A stretch of 64,000 bases of DNA from Taudactylus pleione (GCA_031769625.1 JAUIMM010000702.1:1-64000), one strand, 5' to 3'. Shown: positions 45,022 through 56,441, numbered from the stretch's first letter. Notes: generated from the letters alone by a model not told the origin. Translations and numbers: made by a program.

Positions 45022-45032
45022 TGGGGGCTCGT
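45022..45032 (+). promoter_or_regulatory. Primer-binding site, tRNA-Pro type
   Basis: TGGGGGCTCGT follows the LTR end by three or four bases and equals the first 11 bases of the primer site complementary to tRNA-Pro used by gammaretrovirus-like elements; the following bases diverge. A good donor-like AAGGTAAGAA lies nearby at about 45110. Confidence 0.7.
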
Positions 45033-46982
45033 GAAAAGTACTCTCAATTCTCTACTCATAGCCACATGGAATTCAGAGTATCAAAAAGTGTGGAAGACAC
45101 GTCACAAAAAAGGTAAGAACAATTTGTTCTATGTCTTAAACCATCTGTGTTGATACACCGAATTCTTGCTTTGTGAGTCGAGAAGGTGCAGAGAAGAAAT
45201 CGGGAATAAGGTTAAATAAATTGCTTAGTCTGTGTAGATATTTGCTGTGTTTTAAAATAACTCTCTGCCTCGTAGTTACGTTGCCATAAGCTTTAAACAT
45301 TTGTCAAAATTGCTTTGCTCAGTGTTATAAAAAATCACCATTTACTGTTCCTATGTTTGTTTAATGAAAAGGTTAATTAGCACATGAAAAGCAGTTAGCC
45401 AGCCACACACAAATAGAATCTATGACAATTTCAGAGACTGACTCATAGTTTAGTTTTTTTAGTCAGTACATGTTTAAAAGAAATATCTGAATTAAAGATA
45501 CCAACTAAAGGAATTGTGTTAACAAAACTGTATGCTTGATGTGTGTATGGTGTTCAAACCATCATATAAATAGGAAATTGTCCTTAATGAAGATAATCAC
45601 ACTAAATATACAGTTTTTGGTATATGCGAATGCCAGCAGCAAGTGATGAGATAGATAGGGTGCAATGGTGCTAGGGACTGCAAATAGGGGAGCAAAATAC
45701 TGCACCCCAATTTGCAACATTTTAAAGCTTAAAAGGTCGCAACAAGAGAAGCGAAAGGATCGCATTTCAGGAGTGGCATTTATTAAGTATGAGACTACAC
45801 TAATTCAATAAGCACAAAAGTCAAATATCAGGGAGCCAATGAGCTTGTACCACTTCGAATTTAAATGATACATAGTGAGTGCATTATTATGTGTAGAAAA
45901 CCTGTTAGGACAATAGGTCAGTCACGAGTTTGCACCGTTAGGACAAGAAGTCAATCACAGTGGGCTTCGCTGATGAGCAGCTGAGTACTGTCTGTATTGG
46001 TACTAACATACCTACCTGTGTGCAGGGGAAGCCATTAGGACAAGAAGTCAGTAACGGTATGGGCTATGGGAGCCAGTCACAGTTTAGAGCCAATAAAGTA
46101 CGAAAAGGGATGTCGGGAATGGTTAATGGACCGTCAACAACGATTTCCTGTACAGCGCCGACAGTGTCGGCTAGATTTATTGTAGGGACAAAATATGGTG
46201 TGGACACAACATAATAGTGTGATATGTGGTCAAAAGTGACCCAAGAGTGTGTGACATCTTTTTCCATTGTTGGTACATTTGACAAAGATGTGAAATATGT
46301 TAATAATTAAATCTGTAGAATAAGCTTACACAAATTGCACTGTGAATGTTTAGAAATTTGGCAATGTGAAGGTTAGGAGTGGAGAGGTAAATTGCAAACC
46401 AGTAGTGAGGAGACCGGAAGGAAGTTGGTGCATGTACCAAGTGCTCCTCCATCTCCATATAATAATATAGGAAAGAGTACTGCCATAAAATTAAAAAAAA
46501 AAAATGATGTTTTTGTATTGTCTGGTAATATGTATAAGGAGGTTACGCAGGAACAGAAGATAGACTCTCCTTAGTTGCAGCATTGTCTTAGGGATTGCAG
46601 TTATATGTGGCCTGGCATGGGCAGGGGAGGAGCTGGGTTACATTATCCACTCAGCCTGGCTGCCATTGCTGAACCATGAGGTAGAGAGATAATCCCTAGT
46701 GTGTTAGAAGACCAGGGTAATATAGGGTTACATCCGGTGAGTACTATTGTGGTCCCTAGTGGTAAAATCAGATAGGGATGGGATTGTACCTGTATGTGGT
46801 ATCACAATGCCTTTGGAGTAGAACAGAATTATTACTTATTAAGGTATGGGAAATGTGCACTACAGAGAAGCAACATTAGCAGTATTAATGGTTGGACTCA
46901 GAGAGCTGTTAAAGGCCAGAGTCCAAACATAAAATTAAAGGGGTATGGCAGTGGTCACGCCTAAAGAGTCTGCCATTGATCA

Positions 46983-47017
<35 letters not shown>

Positions 47018-48490
47018 TAGATAGATTAGAGAGAGAGATATTGGAGGGATACACATACAACACACAGTCTGAACCAAAGTGGTGTTGGAACTAAGCCACA
47101 TGTAGATTATGATAACGCATAGCATGACAATGCAGTGTGACGTCATGCATCTGGAGTAGAGTGTGAATATGCAAGGCATGACCATGTGATGCATTATTAC
47201 TTATCCTATTCAGGGTGTGAACACACATTGTATACTAATCACCAGGTATGCATGCACACAGCAGCAGCGGAAGTTTACCAATTACAATGGAAACTATTTC
47301 GACCATGGGAGTAACAGGAGAAGTGTATCAATATTCTTTCCACAAAGGCGAATGATGCACCAGACTGTTATAGACATTGGGCCTGATTCAGCTTTGGAAA
47401 TAGAGAGATACCTAACTCAACTGATCATCTTGGTGAAACCATGCTGCACTGCAGGTTGGGCAGATTTAAAATGTGCAGAGAGATTTAGATTTGGGAGGGA
47501 GATGTCCAAACTGACATCTAAATTGTAGAGTAATAATAAAGCTGTGCAGTATCTGTGGGCGACATTCAAAAGCAGCCAGTATTTACCCCACATGCAAAAA
47601 AAAAGTATGTATTTACACCCCTTGCATTGCAATATGGTTTGTCCAGGTTCACAGTTAAGTGCTATTTCTCACTCTATTCCCAAAGCTGAATCAGGCCCAT
47701 TATTCCATCAAGGGTAGAAAAAAAAATTGTTTTGCAAACACCCGGTTCCCTATGGACAGGACTCTGGATTGAGAGCAAAAGGTAGTGTAGCACCCATAAT
47801 TAATTATACATTTGATATGGGATCAAGAGGCAATAAATGAATGAGTCAATTCCCCATAGTGGCCAATCCAGCAGTCATTTTTAATGTAAAAACTAATTTA
47901 TTTATTTTTTTGTCTCTCATATTTCTTTTTTTGCTATCACTGACATCTACTCTGCTTTCTTCTCTGTACCTCTTCATCCTGACTGTTAGTGCTAGTGCCC
48001 TAAAGGATCAATGATAGCCCAAGTATCTTTCCACAAGTCTGAAGTGACTGTTTCAATCCTTTTAACCAAGTTATGTATCCATCATTAATCATATGGATGA
48101 GTTATTGTTATGTTCATTATGGTCTACTTTGCCTGACCCTAAAACAATTGTTGTTTCATCTCTCGCAAGCAGGACACAAGGTATAATAAGGATAAGCTAC
48201 AGCTATGTCGGACGAAGAAGAAATATTTGGGACATTATCTGACCCAGGGGGATAAGACAATTGACACCAGACAGGATATAGGGAAGACAACATAAGGGGG
48301 ATGATCTAATGTTATATAAGTGTGTTAGGAATATGTTCAAAATGACCAACAACCAAATCAATCACCTTGGTATAGAAATGGATGCTAGGGTTCCAATAAA
48401 GTATTACAACACAGAAATGGAGAATCTGCAATAAGATCCATCATTATAAATATCAAGGGTGATAGCTTAATAGACTATCAAAGGGTGGAC
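45033..48490 (+). other. Internal region of the retroviral element, no open gene
   Basis: I find no conserved retroviral motif. Between 45905 and 46060 a phrase of the form GTTAGGACAAGAAGTCA recurs three times. A TA microsatellite is at 46986-47015. A 320-bp short element is inserted at 47379-47698. The end (48479-48490, AAAGGGTGGAC) may be the polypurine tract. Confidence 0.5.
47379..47698. mobile_element. GGGCCTGATTCAG-ended short element with ATT duplication (complete)
   Basis: Starts GGGCCTGATTCAGCTTTGG and ends CCAAAGCTGAATCAGGCCC; flanked by ATT (47376-47378, 47699-47701). Its inner phrases AAACCATGCTGCACTGCAGG and GAGATTTAGATTTGGGAG recur in the copies at 56442, 59749 and 63157, making this the reference copy. 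320 bp, non-coding. Confidence 0.8.
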
Positions 48491-50467
48491 TGTCACAGTC
48501 AAATATCAAAACTGAATGAAGTACAATAATAAACAACTTTCTGTACGTTTAAATCATATTTTACATTTTCCATATACTTAAATATTGCTTTTCTATATCA
48601 CACATTGTTATATATTAGTTTTTAAATTCTTTACGAACTTTGCACAATTTCCATTATAAGTGTGTAAATATAGCACTGCAATTCTATGTATGAAAATATA
48701 TTTAATTTTGTAAGTGATCACAGATTTGTGATCACTTATTTTATTCAACATTGCTTGCAGTTAAAGCTTGTTTGGTAAATGCACAGGCTTCCTGTCACGT
48801 TCACGGTGGGGAATTCCCCTGTAGTGTGGATGAAAGCGGGAGTCCTGGGTTGCGGGAGGAATCATAGGCGTGGGGCCTGTATATAAGACTTCCTCATCCA
48901 CGGACGTCAAACATTGACGAGACCAGTACAAAAGTGCAGAGTCTAACCAGCCGAGAGGTGTTCACCAGTGAACCCACCAATCGGGATATGGGTTTAGCTG
49001 CACCCAGCTGGCAGGTCGCAGTCCTTTGCACTGGTGTCTGACTCCGTGGGAATGGAGTCGGATTACACGATGGCCCGAGAGAACACACTTCTAAATAGAA
49101 GTGTCGCCTGGGAGAGAGGGGTGAACCCTTTGAGGCCAGTGATGGAGACAGATCCGAATAGCTATCCGGAGGATTCTTGGACGCTACCTTGTGTTGAGGT
49201 GACACTAGGTGAATACTTGGCCTTGGACGCTAACATGCGTCGAGGAGACACTGGAGACTACTAGGACTTGGACGCTAAAATGCGTCGAGCAGGAGAAAAC
49301 CTTGCACACAGGTAAGATGTTCCGTACTCTGCTGCAGAGAGATTAAATAAATTTGCACACTGGCTAGATGACAATTGCACTGCTGCTGTGAGAGATGGTA
49401 ATTGTCCGGCACACAGGTAAGATGGTCGGTACACTGTTGCGGAGAGAACTGATAACTTGCACACAGGCTAGGTGACAATCGCACTGTTTCAGAGGGAGAT
49501 GGGAATCGTCTGGCACACAGGTAAGATAGTCAATACACTGTTGAAGAGGGAGCTGGTAACTTGCACACAGGCTAGATGACAAATACACTGTTGTGGAGAA
49601 ATGGTAATCATCCGGCACACAGGTAAGATGACAAACGCACTGTTGCTTGAGGATGACAGCAAAATCCACAAAAGACTTGGGACAACCTGGAACGAGGCAG
49701 CAGCAAAGAAGCACTCGTAGCGACGTTGCACAGGCAACTTCCTGTGATCTGGAGTCTGGACTTATTCCCAGAAGTAGCAGATCATTGGTGTACAGCATCA
49801 GCTGACCAGCAGCATGCTACCATTGCGGTATGGAGTCGTCAGGTGATGCAAACTGTCATTGCTGCATCCATGCCGGCAACCGCAGAAACCAGGCATGGAG
49901 CAAACCAAGGCAGTACACATGGCACTAAGCAGAATATTCAGCACGTTACTCCGCTGCACCTGACGTCTGACCAAATGGGAGATTAGGGGAAGCCGGCGCA
50001 GAGGTGAGCAACGGCCGGTCCTAGGCTGCAACCTGACACTTCCCCTAAGAACCTGTTTTTAACTGTAAACTGTTACCTGGACTTTCCCACTCAGAGTGGC
50101 GAGCGCCTGAGGACATAAGCACAGATGTATACAATAATGATGACAAGCAAGAGGTTACCACGACTCAGGAAGACAGTTAAAAGCTTGACCAATTGCATTG
50201 TTTTTTCCTGTAATCTATTGTGTAGTCACTAGTTTATCTAAACTGTAATATTTTTTACTAAGGTTACTCCTATATGGTTGTCTGTATATAAAATGTACTA
50301 CACTGACCCTGCAAGTCAGTGCATTCATAATTGAAGCCTTGTGTTGGTGCCAACAGCACATGCGCATTGTAAGGGTGGTACTCTTTGTATTTCTTTATGC
50401 AAATAAATCTTTTGGACTTTGGAACTCCAAGTAAGCTGATCGGACTTCACAATTATTTTACTTTAAT
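48491..50467 (+). repeat. 3' LTR of the retroviral element, interrupted by a solo LTR
   Basis: Matches the 5' LTR on both sides of a 1246-bp insertion (48793-50038). It retains TATATAAAATG (50284-50294) and AATAAATC (50402-50409), in promoter and polyadenylation order. Confidence 0.7.
48793..50038 (+). mobile_element. Solo LTR nested in the 3' LTR
   Basis: Starts TGTCACGTTCACGG, ends CAACCTGACA, flanked by CTTCC on both sides (48788-48792, 50039-50043). Between about 49260 and 49680 it carries tandem units of roughly 60 bp built on TTGCACACAGGTAAGATG. Open frames through this part come from the tandem repeat and are not genes. Confidence 0.82.
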
Positions 50468-50857
50468 ACCTTCCTACATGTTGACCTTTAGTGTGTCGGC
50501 CTTTTGTCCCTGTCAATCTATTGTCTGTCTAACATTTAGTGTCTACCTAGACGTTGTCTATCTAAGTACTGTCTATCTCTTATACTGCATCCATCACAGC
50601 CACTTTCAGTACAGAAGGTACAGTACCAGACGCATATTCAGCAGGTCATTGCAGAGTTCTCTAGCTTCCATGGGATATGGGAGCAAAAGACCCACTAGAG
50701 TACCACTGTTAACACTACAACACCGGACACAGGACCTCACCTGGGCTTGTGGCATTACTAACTGGACCATGGAGGACTTGTAACATTTGGTGTGATCTGC
50801 TGAGTCATGATTCCAGTTGTTTTGGGCTGATGATAGGGTTCCGGTGTGGTGCAGACC

Positions 50858-51025
50858 CATGGATGTAACTAAGTAATTGAAGGCCCTATGGCAAAAGTTT
50901 GTAAGGGCCCTTATGTACCACCCAATGTGAATAACACATGTAAGTTTGACAAGGAAGATGGTCCCCCCTCAGCTCCAGGCCCCATAGCAGATGCACCCCT
51001 TGCACCTATGGTAGTTACGCCCATG
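50858..51025. mobile_element. Very short hAT-type element with perfect 8-bp duplication
   Basis: Starts CATGGATGTAACTAAG, ends GGTAGTTACGCCCATG; TGCAGACC is duplicated (50850-50857, 51026-51033). 168 bp. The GTAACTA ends link it to 57889-58174 and 59785-62038. Confidence 0.8.
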
Positions 51026-51269
51026 TGCAGACCCCATGAGGCCATAGACCCCAGTTTCAACAAAGCATTGTGCAGGTTGGTGTGGTTCGATAATGGTGTG
51101 GGGTGTGTTCACGTGATATGTACTTCATGTACCCCCACAATGATGGAATATTCCAGCAAGATAATGCACCATGTCATCAGTCCCAAATTGGTTCAGGGAG
51201 CATTCTGGAGACTTCCGCCATGTTCACCCAACATGAATGGAGCATTTATGGGATGTGGTGGAGAGGTTC

Positions 51270-52219
51270 TGTTATGGAAAAGTGTCTCAACAGATAAGGC
51301 AGGATAACTTGGCTAGATGAGTTGCCTGCCAGGAGGACAGGATTTCTTGGCTAGATGAGTTGCCTGCCAGGAGGACAGGATTTCTTGGCTAGATGACTTG
51401 CCTGCCGGGAGGGCAGGATTTCTTGGCTAGATGACTTGCCTGCCGGGAGGGCAGGATTTCTTGGCTAGATGAGTTGCCTGCCGGGAGGGCAGGATTTCTT
51501 GGCTAGATGAGTTGGCTGCCGGGAGGGCAGGATTTCTTGGTTAGATGAGTTGCCTGCCAGGAGGGCAGGATAACACAGGCTGAAAATAGTTCAGGTGTAA
51601 ATGTACAGTTTGATTACACACAGGAGGGCTGAGAAAGCTGTAGCTGCTGATAATACAGAGGTAGCACAGACCAAAAGGCTTGGGCCTGCATACACTGAGC
51701 ACAGCATGTGGATGGTGAATAGTTCAGGTGTAAATGTACAATTTGATTACACACAGTAGGGCTGAGAAAGCTGTAGCTGCTGATTATACAGAGGAAGCAC
51801 GGACCCAAAGGCTTGGGCCTGCATACACTGAGCACAGCATGTGGATGGTGAAAACAGACAGCAAGCTAACAGCATTCAGAGCAGAGTGGAACAACAGTCT
51901 TGAATAATTGAGCTACCTGCTGAAGTCTGGAAGGCAGCATGGAGGGAGACGGAGAGTGGTAAATAGAAGCAGCGGCTGAAGTGTAGACAATCACGGAGGA
52001 CAGCTGGAACAACCAGACCGAGCTGTAGGAGGAAACTCTATAACTGGCGAGGGGGAATGAATCTGGAAGCTACAAATAGGAGGAGCAGCAATCAGCAGCA
52101 TATGGAGTATGAGTCACTCTCTGCAGCATCCCCGATGCTTGGTAATCAGCGGAACCGGATTCTGAGTCAGTGTAGGTCCCTAGCCGGTGGGAAACAAGCC
52201 TCTGCCACGGCTTGTGACA
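51270..52219 (+). mobile_element. Solo LTR inserted in the transposase pseudogene
   Basis: Starts TGTTATGGAAAAG, ends GGCTTGTGACA; flanked by GGTTC and GGTCC (51265-51269, 52220-52224; 4 of 5). The transposase reading continues across it. It holds a 38-bp minisatellite (51292-51570) and a direct repeat of about 122 bp (roughly 51590-51715 and 51716-51850). Confidence 0.72.
51292..51570. repeat. Minisatellite, 38-bp unit, about 7 copies
   Basis: Unit GGATTTCTTGGCTAGATGAG followed by TTGCCTGCCGGGAGGGCA, with one- or two-base variants between copies. Confidence 0.9.
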
Positions 52220-52439
52220 GGTCCATTCACACAAAAGCTCCTGCATCTTCATATATCAAGGACTTGTGGGAAGCTATCCAAATGGCATGGGTCAACATCT
52301 CTCTAGAGGTCTTCCATCCATTTGTGAAATCGATGCCACATCAATTTGTGCACTTCAATAGACTAGAAGGTGTCCTAACTGAAACTAGGCATCCATCCCA
52401 TCATCCCATGACTTTTGCCATTTTGTATATATAGTATAT

Positions 52440-52472
<33 letters not shown>

Positions 52473-52699
52473 TCAGCTGATGTACCCTCACTGCTATAGT
52501 AAGACATTACCTCCCTCACCTGTGTACTAACACATTCGACATTCCCCTCCCTCACCTGTGAAGTATAATCCCTCCCTCACACCTGTAGTAACACATTACC
52601 CTCACTCACATCTGTAGTAACTTATTCCCCTCCCCCACCTCTGGAGTAACACATTACCCCCCACTCACCCCTGTAGTAACACGTTCCTACCCCTCGTGT

Positions 52700-52974
52700 T
52701 GCAAGACCATCGTGACCATCGGGGCTTGCGACGAGACCCTAAGGTTGGGTCTCGGCAACCGCAAGCCCCAGGAAGCTTCCTTATCTGATCGAGCAGCAGG
52801 CTCCCCACTGGCATCACCGCCTCCGTTTGTGTAACCACCCCACCGCCCCACCTACAAAACGGGGCAAGCTGGCGATCAACATCGACAGCCGCCCCTTTTT
52901 TAGTGAGCTCCGGAGCGAGAGAGTTTCTCTCTCGCTCCGGGGCTTGCGCTTGCGACCGACTCTGAATGAGGTCC
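52700..52974 (-). mobile_element. Multi-hairpin element, truncated (copy at 52.7 kb)
   Basis: Contains the nested GGGGCTTGCG/CGCAAGCCCC stem with GAGACCCT-type inner arms (52720-52770), a degraded CTACAAAACGGGGC block and the perfect stem CCGGAGCGAGAGAG (52910-52923) with its complement (52927-52940). Ends GACTCTGAATGAGGTCC. Roughly half of the full-length family is missing on the left. Confidence 0.65.
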
Positions 52975-53175
52975 ATATTCCCCTCCCATACCTGTGTAGT
53001 AACATATTCCCTTCCCTCACCTCTATAGTAACACATTCCCCTCTCCCTGCTGTAGTAACACATTTTCCTTTCTCAAGTCTGTAGTAATACATCCCCTCAC
53101 TATTCAAATAGGGGAGCCATACCAACTGCTTGTGATGTTTGGCAGGACTTGGGCTGACAGTTTGTTTGAATTCTC

Positions 53176-53714
53176 GGGGTCATTCAGACCCGCTCGCGAG
53201 CAAGGGCGCTCGCAAGCGGGTCGATGTGCGAATGCGCACGACGGAGGGAGCTCCGTCGTGCGCATACGCGAGACCCGGCGAGCGATGAGGAATACGTCGC
53301 TCTGGGTCTCGCACCATAGGGGGCGTGCTGTCGATGGTGAGTGACAGCACGCCCCCTTTGGTGGGCGTGCCGGGGGCGTGGCTGCCAGACGGAGGCGTTC
53401 CCATGGGAACGCCTACCATCTGAAACCGGCCCCACTGACATCAGTAATGATGTCAGTGGGAGTGATTTTGGCTCTGATAGAGCCAAAATCACTCCTGGGC
53501 TTGCGGCAGCGAGACCCTACCGCAGGGTCTCGTCGCAAGCCCGATGGTCGCGATGGTCTTGACCATCGCGACCATCTTTTTGGCCGCTCGCATATGCTGT
53601 GGGTGGTTACCCACAGCTATGCGAGTGGCCAGGAGGCCGCTCCATTTTCAGGGAGGAGGGCACTGATTCAGAGCGAACGCTCTGGTCAGAGCGTTCGGCT
53701 CTGAATCAGGCCCC
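53176..53714 (+). mobile_element. Multi-hairpin element, full length (copy at 53.2 kb)
   Basis: Starts GGGGTCATTCAGACCC, ends GCTCTGAATCAGGCCCC. About nine hairpins follow in series: GCGCACGACGGAG/CTCCGTCGTGCGC; GCGAGACCC...GGGTCTCGC; GGGGGCGTGCTGTC/GACAGCACGCCCCC; GGCGTTCCCATGGGAACGCC; CCCACTGACATCA/TGATGTCAGTGGG; AGTGATTTTGGCTCT (53461-53475)/AGAGCCAAAATCACT (53479-53493); GGGCTTGCG enclosing GAGACCCT/AGGGTCTC; GATGGTCGCGATGGTC/GACCATCGCGACCATC; and GGCCGCTCGCATA with TATGCGAGTGGCC. No coding capacity. Confidence 0.78.
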
Positions 53715-53783
53715 CTGAACTCGGCTGCAGCCACGATGAGTCAGTCAGGCAGGACATTGCATAGGGGGTGGAAACATTTTAGA

Positions 53784-54350
53784 AGAATTAAGCCTCTGAC
53801 GAAGCTGCTACAGACAGAGAAACGCGTTAGTCTGACCTATCACACTATCCACGGAGATTTTGGTTTTCTCTGGTCCTTTCAAATCCCAAAACCACCATTC
53901 TACCAGGCGTCCTGATTGGATACTCCAATAAAGGAATACAATCTACACCCCAAGAAGGACGGCACGAAGCTGCTGGAATTTAATTTACTCATCATAACAT
54001 CTCCCCATCAGTGGGACTACAAGTAGCTGCAGGGATTCATTTCATTTCCAGGACTGCTCCATTTGGATGGTATGGATATTTATTTTTGGACAGAGTAATC
54101 TATTTTGACCTGCGGGACAGGTCTATTATTTGCACTAGAGATATAACCTTATGGGATTCTATTACACCCCCTATACACATACAATTGTATTTATTTCTCT
54201 AATTGTATTTATATTTTTGGAATAATTCCATATTTTATGTTTTAATAACCTATAATATAATTTGTTCAATAAATGTATAAATTTGAATCATTACATGCAG
54301 TAGTCTATATACCCACAATATCCTTGCGCTGTTCTTCCATACATGTATAC
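53784..54350 (+). mobile_element. Insertion with 13-bp target duplication, retroposon-like
   Basis: GGAAACATTTTAG occurs just before (53771-53783) and after (54351-54363), and the unduplicated target is seen in the second copy of the host unit near 55170. It contains the phrase GAGAAACGCGTTAGTCTGAC after CCTCTGACGAAGC (53792-53835) and AATAAATGTATAAATTTG near the end. The long duplication fits LINE-type integration, but the family is not identified. Confidence 0.6.
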
Positions 54351-54511
54351 GGAAACATTTTAGCCCTTTTCAGCCCCTTAGGAATCAAATTTAGAAAAAT
54401 CCTTTCTTAGTGGACACCTACATCATGGAAGGAATATACTCCCTGATTTTCATGTTTCTAGGTCAAGGGGTTTGGGCTGGGCGTTGATGAGTCAGTGAGT
54501 CAGGAAAATTG

Positions 54512-54550
<39 letters not shown>

Positions 54551-55549
54551 TACATTATCCTCGCTCACCTCTGTAGTAACACATTTCGCTATCTTGTCCG
54601 TGGTGTAACACATTTGAAATTCCCCTTCCTCACCTGTGTAGAAATACAATTCCTCCCTCACACCTGTAGTAACACATTACCCTCACTCATACTTGTAGTA
54701 ACTTATTCCCCTGTTACCTTTGGAGTAACACATTCCCCTCCCTCACCTCTGTAGCAACACATTACCTCCGCTAACCCCTGTAATAACACATTCCCCTCCC
54801 TCTCCCCGTAGTAACACATTTCACATTCCTCTCCCTCACCTGTGTAGTAACACATTCTTCGACCTCACCTGTGTAGTAACACATTCACTTCCCTCACCTC
54901 TATAGTAACTCATTCCCCTCCCTCATCTGTTTTAACTATTTCCCCTCCCTCACTTCTATGGTAAAAAATGCCTCCCTCACTGCTGTTGTAACACATTTTC
55001 CTCTCTCACCTCTGTAGTAACTCATTCCCTTCCCTCACTATTGAAATAGGGGAACCACACCAACTGATAATGATGTTTGGCAGCACTTGGGGTGACAGTT
55101 GGTGTTTGAATTCTGAACTGTGCTACAGCCACGATGAGTCAGTCAGTCAGGACATTACACAGGGGGAAACATTTTAGCCCTTTTCATCTGCACAGGAGTC
55201 AAATTTCAAAAAATACCTTCTTAGTGGGCACGTATGTCATGGAAGGAATATACGTATCAATTTTCATGTTTCTAGGTTCAGGGGTTTGGGCTGGGCGTTG
55301 ACGAGTCAGTGAGTCAGTCAGGACATTAGATTTTAGATAATATACTGTATCTACTTTGATTAATAACGGACATGTAAATAACTCTATAGATAACCCTATA
55401 CTGTCTCAATCTTGATTGTCTAACTTTTTACAATGTCTAAATTATGCCCCTTTCAATATTTTGACTGTTGACATATTGAATATCGATGTTTTGACAATGT
55501 CGATGTTTTGGTGTTGATGTTTTTACTCAGTGGTTAGCGTACATCTCAG

Positions 55550-55911
55550 ATGGTTTAGGGTCCTGTGCATGTGCAGAACAGGTTCTGCGATCTCACTATC
55601 AGGCCCCCCCAAAGCTGCAGCTGGGGGGGGGGCAGAGTGGGGGCATGGCTGGCCACTGTTTTCGGAAACAGGGTTGTGTCATCCCCGTTTTTCGGGAGGG
55701 ACAAGGCCAGGGTTTTTGCCGGTGGATGCTGATGTCCTGGTCTCGCAGCTGCCAGGACCTTGTCTGGCTGCGGTAAGCTTCAGCTATCGCAGCCTGGCCA
55801 AAGGAGTAACCATCGCGACCATTGCGACGGTGACCCCAGGCTGAGACCTCGGTTGTAGCGCTGGGATCGCAGGTACAGCAAGGAGCTGTCTGTTTCCCTA
55901 CAGGCCCTATG
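55550..55911. repeat. GC-rich repeat related to the 28-kb element
   Basis: Shares the order GTTTTCGGAAACAGGG, GGCCAGGGTTTTTGCCGGTG, GGTAAGCTTCAGC, CCATCGCGACCATTGCGACG with 28180-28345. The right end ACAGGCCCTATG may be its terminal repeat; the left end is diverged. Confidence 0.45.
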
Positions 55912-56037
55912 TTATGTACCCAACCCAGTAGGTTAATAGGCTTCTGACATTAGTGTAAAAGGGGCAAGGACTGATGTGAATGATTATTCTCTGTAAAGCA
56001 TTGTGGACTATATTGGCGCTATATAAATATAAATTAT
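55912..56037 (+). repeat. 3' tail of an L2/SINE-type retroposon
   Basis: TAAAGCATTGTGGACTATAT followed by GGCGCTATATAAATATAAA is the typical 3' end also seen at about 15840-15886. Only the tail is present, as expected for a 5'-truncated insertion. Confidence 0.55.
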
Positions 56038-56441
56038 GTAGTTTATATAAAATGTTATGTTATATCACACACGTTATATTGGTGTTTTTATATATTTTTT
56101 TTAAGTACAGGGAATGCATACAATCTCAAATACACATATATAAATATAAGGACAAATAATGTAATATGGACTTATATAAATGACAAAATACACAGGGTTT
56201 AAAGAAGAATAAAAGTAGTGTGAAATAGGATTGCCCTCATATTATAGGGAAATGAGGGAAGTGAGAAGCAGGCAACGGATTAATAATATATTGGTTTATG
56301 TTAGAATAAACTAAATTCACTTATTCTGTACCAAAAACATAATTTTGCTGTTTAATGAGTAATGAATAAGGGCTACGGGTGCACTTTCGTTTTGGTCAGA
56401 ATAGGATGTAAACACGACTGTCACATTACTGGTGAATCATT

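Larger units (their letters stand above)
44396..50467 (+). mobile_element. Endogenous retrovirus-like element, non-coding and decayed
   Basis: Two direct LTR copies (44396-45018 and 48491-50467) bound an internal region with a primer site matching tRNA-Pro. Candidate target duplication: GCCTT (44391-44395) and ACCTT (50468-50472), 4 of 5 matching. The internal region holds no recognisable gag, pol or env frame, so this is either a non-autonomous derivative or a badly decayed copy. The 3' LTR has its own nested insertion. Confidence 0.7.
44047..50575. mobile_element. Telomere-hexamer-bearing inverted-repeat element split by an endogenous retrovirus
   Basis: About 105 bp at the left (GACAGTAATTAGATACAC, then GACAGGGACAAAAGGTCGAC and CACACTAAAGGTCGACATGT) reappear inverted at 50474-50575, so these are terminal inverted repeats of one element. 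Its inner part (44205-44330) has units with GGGTTAGGCACTAG. Positions 44396-50467 are an inserted retroviral element, so the original length was about 450 bp. Confidence 0.65.
50590..52420 (+). pseudogene. Decayed Tc1/mariner transposase gene, interrupted twice
   Basis: Three separated blocks line up with one transposase. The first (50640-50857) and second (51034-51269) contain CGGACACAGGACCTCACC-like sequence, and a segment equivalent to a FQQDNAPCH motif (about 51148-51172), followed by a SPNMNG-like remnant of the SPDLNP box (about 51224-51240). The third block (52220-52420) encodes the C-terminal helix region (IKDLWEAIQMAW). A hAT-type element (50858-51025) and a solo LTR (51270-52219) separate the blocks. 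Stops and shifts are numerous. It is a different lineage from the Tc1 copies in the array. Confidence 0.7.
52436..55345. repeat. Tandemly duplicated unit with 26-bp minisatellite, first copy broken by insertions
   Basis: Each copy starts with a TA microsatellite (52436-52465; 54515-54547), continues as units of CCTCACCTCTGTAGTAACAC followed by ATTCCC (52490-52690 plus 52975-53100; 54550-55035), then a shared tail that runs from CAAATAGGGGAGCCATACC to GGGTTTGGGCTGGGCGTTGA and GAGTCAGTGAGTCAGG (ends near 54508 and 55330). The first copy contains three insertions (52700-52974, 53176-53714, 53784-54350). The element type is unknown. Confidence 0.65.

Noticed and set aside
45562..45765. Retroviral membrane protein fragment
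   Set aside because: A hydrophobic minus-strand frame runs against the element's orientation and shows no conserved pattern.
49260..49800. CRISPR-like spaced repeats or a 144-residue gene
   Set aside because: The units are direct tandem repeats without unique spacers, inside a solo LTR; the open frame follows the repeat.
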